11,611 nucleotides of DNA, from contig NZ_SMMD01000853.1 of assembly GCF_009711475.1 (NCBI RefSeq), positions 1-11,611 of the forward strand. The letters run 5' to 3'. How positions within the stretch are numbered: the stretch's first letter is position 1; each line of letters starts with the position of its first letter. This DNA is from Fulvivirga aurantia (GTDB lineage: Bacteria > Bacteroidota > Bacteroidia > Cytophagales > Cyclobacteriaceae). Position numbers and translations under genes: made by a program. Of the stretch, positions 7,546 through 11,611 are shown piece by piece. Below the pieces are notes generated by a model. That model was not told the origin of the DNA and did no database searches. It saw only the letters and a program-made list of their open reading frames with translations.

Positions 7546-8541
7546 ATGGGAAATATTAGAATTCTTCAGGTCGGTCTTGGCCCTTTGGGTATTAAAATAG
7601 CAGAATTTATTGCAGCCAGAAATGGTATTGAAACTGTGGCAGCAGTGGATAAAAAGGAAGATCTTATTGGCCTTTCACTATCTGAAATAAATGCTGATTT
7701 ACCGAGCGTTGAAATTCAACCTTCCGTTGAAAATGCAATGTCTGCTAAACCTGATGTAGCCATACTTACAACAGTTTCTGATATGGCTCGAATTACAGAC
7801 CAGGTATTGGAACTAGTTGCCAATGGCATTCCGGTTGTTTCTACCTGCGAAGAACTGAGTCACCCCTGGTCAACGGCTCCAAAACTGGCCGAAAAAATAG
7901 ACTTAGCTGCAAAGGAAAATAATGTGGCAGTAGTAGGCACTGGAGTGAACCCCGGCTTTCTGATGGATTCACTACCTACTTTTTTAACCAGTGTTTGTCA
8001 GCAAGTAGATGCTGTTGAGGTCAGTAGATATCAAAATGCCTCGTTTAGACGAGTCCCCTTTAGAGAAAAAATTGGTGCTGGTATTACGCTTTCTGAGTTT
8101 GAAAAGAGAAAAGAAAAGGGCCTTTTAAGACATGTCGGCCTTACAGAGTCCATCCAATTTATAGCGTCAAACCTTGGCTGGAAGCTTGACAAAGTCGAAG
8201 ACCTAATTATGCCGGTAATAGCCGAGCAGCGAATTGAAGATCAAAACCTGGTAATCGAAAAAGGCAATGCTAGCGGTGTAAGGCAGGTTGGCACAGGGTA
8301 TATAAAGGGTAAACCTAAAATCACTTTAACTTTTCAGGCCACTATTGGTGAGCCAGAGTCTTATGATGAAATAAAAATCAAAGGCTCTCCTAATATTACA
8401 TCTAAAATAGAGGGTGGTGTAAATGGAGATGTTGCCACTTGCGCCATAGCTATAAATGCGACCAAAAGTATTTTGAAAGCGCAACCAGGACTGCGCACGA
8501 TGGCCGATATACCCATGCCATCTTATTTCACTTCACTATAA
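7546..8541 (+). CDS. NAD(P)-dependent oxidoreductase of the 2,4-diaminopentanoate dehydrogenase / DapB-like family
   Basis: A 331-residue cytoplasmic protein with an N-terminal Rossmann fold (dinucleotide motif GLGPLG at 10-15, preceded by 'IRILQV'). The conserved GTGVNPGF (131-138) and C-terminal layout are typical of dehydrogenases related to dihydrodipicolinate reductase and 2,4-diaminopentanoate dehydrogenase. In clostridial ornithine fermentation the latter oxidises 2,4-diaminopentanoate to 2-amino-4-oxopentanoate. The homologues in aerobic Bacteroidota have no proven substrate, so an amino-acid or amine dehydrogenase role is inference. It is the last gene of the operon that begins with an exported peptidase, consistent with use of peptide-derived amino acids, but this is only context. 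Length agrees with the family. The next transcription unit starts about 20 bases downstream with its own promoter. Confidence 0.75.
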   Translation: MGNIRILQVGLGPLGIKIAEFIAARNGIETVAAVDKKEDLIGLSLSEINADLPSVEIQPSVENAMSAKPDVAILTTVSDMARITDQVLELVANGIPVVSTCEELSHPWSTAPKLAEKIDLAAKENNVAVVGTGVNPGFLMDSLPTFLTSVCQQVDAVEVSRYQNASFRRVPFREKIGAGITLSEFEKRKEKGLLRHVGLTESIQFIASNLGWKLDKVEDLIMPVIAEQRIEDQNLVIEKGNASGVRQVGTGYIKGKPKITLTFQATIGEPESYDEIKIKGSPNITSKIEGGVNGDVATCAIAINATKSILKAQPGLRTMADIPMPSYFTSL

Positions 8542-8560
8542 ACAAAAAATAATTGAAATA

Positions 8561-8592
8561 TTTGCATACCACTTAATCTGTAATTACGTTTA
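8561..8592 (+). promoter_or_regulatory. Bacteroidota-type promoter of the methionine operon leader
   Basis: TTTG at 8561-8564 (-33 element) and TACGTTTA at 8585-8592 (TAnnTTT, -7 element) are separated by 20 bases, as in the consensus for the primary sigma factor of this phylum. A start near 8598 would place the transcript's 5' end about 28 bases before the riboswitch P1 stem. It lies just after the stop of the upstream dehydrogenase, giving the met operon its own transcript. Confidence 0.6.
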
Positions 8593-8625
8593 CATCATCA
8601 TTCGATATACTCACTTCGAGATAAT

Positions 8626-8745
8626 CGATTTATAAAGAAGCGTGGAGAGACAGGCTCTGAGAAGCGCTAGCAACCATCCGAAGGATATCATAGTTCGGAA
8701 AGGTGCTAAATCCTGATCCCAGGAAAGTTCATCAGGTGATGATCG
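8626..8745 (+). ncRNA. SAM-I (S-box) riboswitch
   Basis: This binds S-adenosylmethionine and turns down methionine-synthesis genes in cis. Conserved S-box pieces occur in order. P2 arms are AGCG (8639-8642) and CGCT (8665-8668), enclosing AGAGACAGGCTCTGAGAAG, with inner pairing AGAG/CTCT. The core GCAACC follows at 8670-8675. P3 arms are TCCGAA (8677-8682) and TTCGGA (8694-8699). The core AAGGTGCTAAATCC begins at 8700, and P4 arms are CCTGAT (8712-8717) and ATCAGG (8731-8736). P1 is short and imperfect: CGATT (8626-8630) with GATCG (8741-8745), including one G-U pair. There is no terminator directly after P1. The placement upstream of metY and metX agrees with the aptamer's known regulon. The main uncertainty is the exact extent of P1 and the expression platform. 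Confidence 0.88.
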
Positions 8746-8757
8746 GGGGAAAATATA

Positions 8758-8783
8758 AATTGATAATAATGAAAAGATCAATT
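8758..8783 (+). promoter_or_regulatory. Hairpin presenting the leader-peptide start codon in its loop
   Basis: AATTGAT (8758-8764) and ATCAATT (8777-8783) are a perfect 7-bp inverted repeat with a 12-base loop that contains ATG 8769-8771. The stem is AT-rich and weak. It lies 13 bases after riboswitch P1 and could link aptamer state to translation of the leader ORF. Function is speculative. Confidence 0.35.
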
Positions 8784-8876
8784 CAACATCAGACCGGCCT
8801 TCTCGCTACTTTCACAAAGTCAATCCAGTCATTGATCACCTCTTGCATGTGTATTTGTTGCTGTTGCAATAGCTAA
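8769..8876 (+). CDS. Cysteine-rich leader peptide, candidate attenuator of the met operon
   Basis: A 35-codon ORF begins at ATG 8769 in an A-rich context typical of Bacteroidota starts and ends at TAA 8874-8876. The first 25 residues (starting MKRSIQHQTG) are mixed and lack signal-peptide or membrane character. The tail is CMCICCCCNS: residues 26, 28 and 30-33 are cysteine, six of eight consecutive codons. Such a run in a short ORF between a riboswitch and sulfur-assimilation genes is the hallmark of a leader peptide that senses charged tRNA-Cys through ribosome stalling, as described for cysteine leader peptides in actinobacteria. An in-frame ATG at 8739, within the riboswitch P1 3' strand, is a possible alternative start giving 45 residues. 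Existence of the ORF is certain; translation and regulatory role are inferred. Confidence 0.75.
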   Translation: MKRSIQHQTGLLATFTKSIQSLITSCMCICCCCNS

Positions 8877-8911
8877 TTCTAAGCTAGCTGCATCAGTTAA
8901 TCTAAGCTAGT
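8865..8911 (+). repeat. Repeated 10-mer and two mutually exclusive hairpins after the cysteine codons
   Basis: TCTAAGCTAG occurs twice, at 8878-8887 and 8901-8910. Two competing stems share the bases around 8885-8889. Stem A pairs AGCTA (8871-8875, overlapping the leader stop) with TAGCT (8885-8889), and can extend by TGC (8865-8867, the last Cys codon) with GCA (8890-8892). Stem B pairs CTAGCT (8884-8889) with AGCTAG (8905-8910). A ribosome on the Cys run or at the stop codon would block A and leave B free, which is the arrangement expected of a translation-responsive leader. Confidence 0.45.
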
Positions 8912-8924
8912 CCCGTTTGGGGTC

Positions 8925-8948
8925 GTGGTATTGCTATGCCATTTTCTT
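8925..8948 (+). terminator. Weak intrinsic-terminator-like hairpin before osmC
   Basis: GTGGTAT (8925-8931) pairs with ATGCCAT (8936-8942) through seven pairs, two of them G-U, with loop TGCT. It is followed by TTTCTT (8943-8948). An alternative outer pairing, GGGGT (8919-8923) with ACCCC (8949-8953), would enclose the whole element. The stem is short and not GC-rich, so it would be an inefficient or conditional terminator, which suits an attenuator. No clear antiterminator overlaps its 5' arm, apart from a possible 6-bp pairing GCAATA (8866-8871) with TATTGC (8929-8934). Confidence 0.35.
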
Positions 8949-9001
8949 ACCCCTCAGGCTATACATCATTCTTTCTCACAATTTACTTAATACAAATAAA
9001 C

Positions 9002-9439
9002 ATGTCTCAGACACTTACCTTTTCGGTGAGTTCGCAGAGCGAATCCCCCGCAAGAACAAAGATCAACACACGTGGCTTTCAACTCGTAGTTGATGAGCCT
9101 CAGGAACTGGGCGGCACAAATCAGGCTCCTAACCCAGTAGAATACATTTTGGCTGGCTATGCCGGTTGCATCAATGTAGTGGCCCATATCGTGGCCAAAG
9201 AGCTCCAAATAAAGCTCAAAGACTTACAAATAAACATAGAAGGAGACCTAAACCCAGACAGATTGTTTGGAACCAACTTCAAGGACAGGGCAGGCTATAA
9301 GCACCTGCATGTAAGGCTCAGCACCTCCACAAAGCTTGATAAGGCATTGGAAACAAAATGGCTTAAAGAGATTGAGCTTCGCTGCCCGGTAAACGACAAC
9401 CTAAGCAATAAAACACCAATAAAACTTTCACTTAATTAA
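9002..9439 (+). CDS. OsmC-family protein (peroxiredoxin-like)
   Basis: A 145-residue OsmC/Ohr-fold protein. The two conserved cysteines are C56 (in 'LAGYAGCINVV') and C128 (in 'LRCPVNDNL'), the pair that in characterised members reduces organic hydroperoxides. R18 near the N-terminus fits the conserved active-site arginine. Length matches the family. The frame is open back to ATG 8936, but that extension overlaps the terminator-like hairpin and has no family similarity. ATG 9002 starts the conserved N-terminal strand and has an A-rich upstream (AATACAAATAAAC). It is the first structural gene of the met operon, 12 bases before metY. Its place under SAM/Cys control suggests a link to sulfur chemistry, such as protection from sulfide- or persulfide-derived species, which is inference. 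Confidence 0.85.
   Translation: MSQTLTFSVSSQSESPARTKINTRGFQLVVDEPQELGGTNQAPNPVEYILAGYAGCINVVAHIVAKELQIKLKDLQINIEGDLNPDRLFGTNFKDRAGYKHLHVRLSTSTKLDKALETKWLKEIELRCPVNDNLSNKTPIKLSLN

Positions 9440-11611
<2,172 letters not shown>

Noticed and set aside
8745..8768. Classical SAM-riboswitch terminator directly after P1
   Set aside because: The stretch is A-rich with no GC stem and no T-run; any termination must occur further downstream.
8936..9001. Earlier ATG for the OsmC-family protein (adds 22 residues)
   Set aside because: The extension overlaps the terminator-like hairpin and is not part of the OsmC fold; ATG 9002 has an A-rich upstream and begins the conserved strand.

Overview
The window looks like chromosomal DNA of a Bacteroidota member, probably a marine or soil Cytophagales relative (Roseivirga/Fulvivirga-like; this placement is inference). 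The grounds are AT-rich spacers, A-rich start-codon contexts without Shine-Dalgarno sequences, a good match to the Bacteroidota promoter (TTTG, 20 bases, TAnnTTT), and phylum-typical families: a DUF3667-like membrane protein, secreted S9 peptidases, SnoaL lipoproteins and serine-hydrolase lipoproteins. No mobile element, tRNA, rRNA or CRISPR array was seen.

Layout. Positions 2-337 hold the 3' end of a DUF3667-like membrane protein, followed by a 61-aa two-helix membrane protein (373-558) and fabG (572-1318), all on the + strand. A strong two-tier hairpin (1317-1380) separates fabG from a convergent beta-lactamase-fold serine hydrolase lipoprotein (1386-3002, - strand). Divergent from that is a radical SAM enzyme with a C-terminal cysteine cluster (3128-4105). 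Next comes a tight three-gene operon: a secreted S9 prolyl-oligopeptidase-like peptidase (4250-7048), a SnoaL-like lipoprotein (7052-7543) and a 2,4-diaminopentanoate dehydrogenase-like oxidoreductase (7546-8541), with gaps of 3 and 2 bases.

The right-hand part is a sulfur-assimilation/methionine operon with an elaborate leader. A promoter near 8561-8592 is followed by a SAM-I (S-box) riboswitch (about 8626-8745). Then comes a 35-codon ORF (8769-8876) whose tail carries six cysteine codons within eight. Beyond it lie alternative hairpins built on a repeated 10-mer and a weak terminator-like hairpin (8925-8948). The genes that follow are osmC-like (9002-9439), metY for O-acetylhomoserine sulfhydrylase (9452-10783), and metX for homoserine O-acetyltransferase. 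metX starts at 10740, inside the end of metY, and runs off the right edge. MetX makes O-acetylhomoserine and MetY adds sulfide to give homocysteine. The leader appears able to sense both the end product (SAM) and the supply of charged Cys-tRNA.

The most interesting feature is this SAM riboswitch followed by a cysteine-rich leader peptide. The peptide is plain in the sequence. Its role as an attenuator is inference, and I could not find an unambiguous terminator/antiterminator switch.
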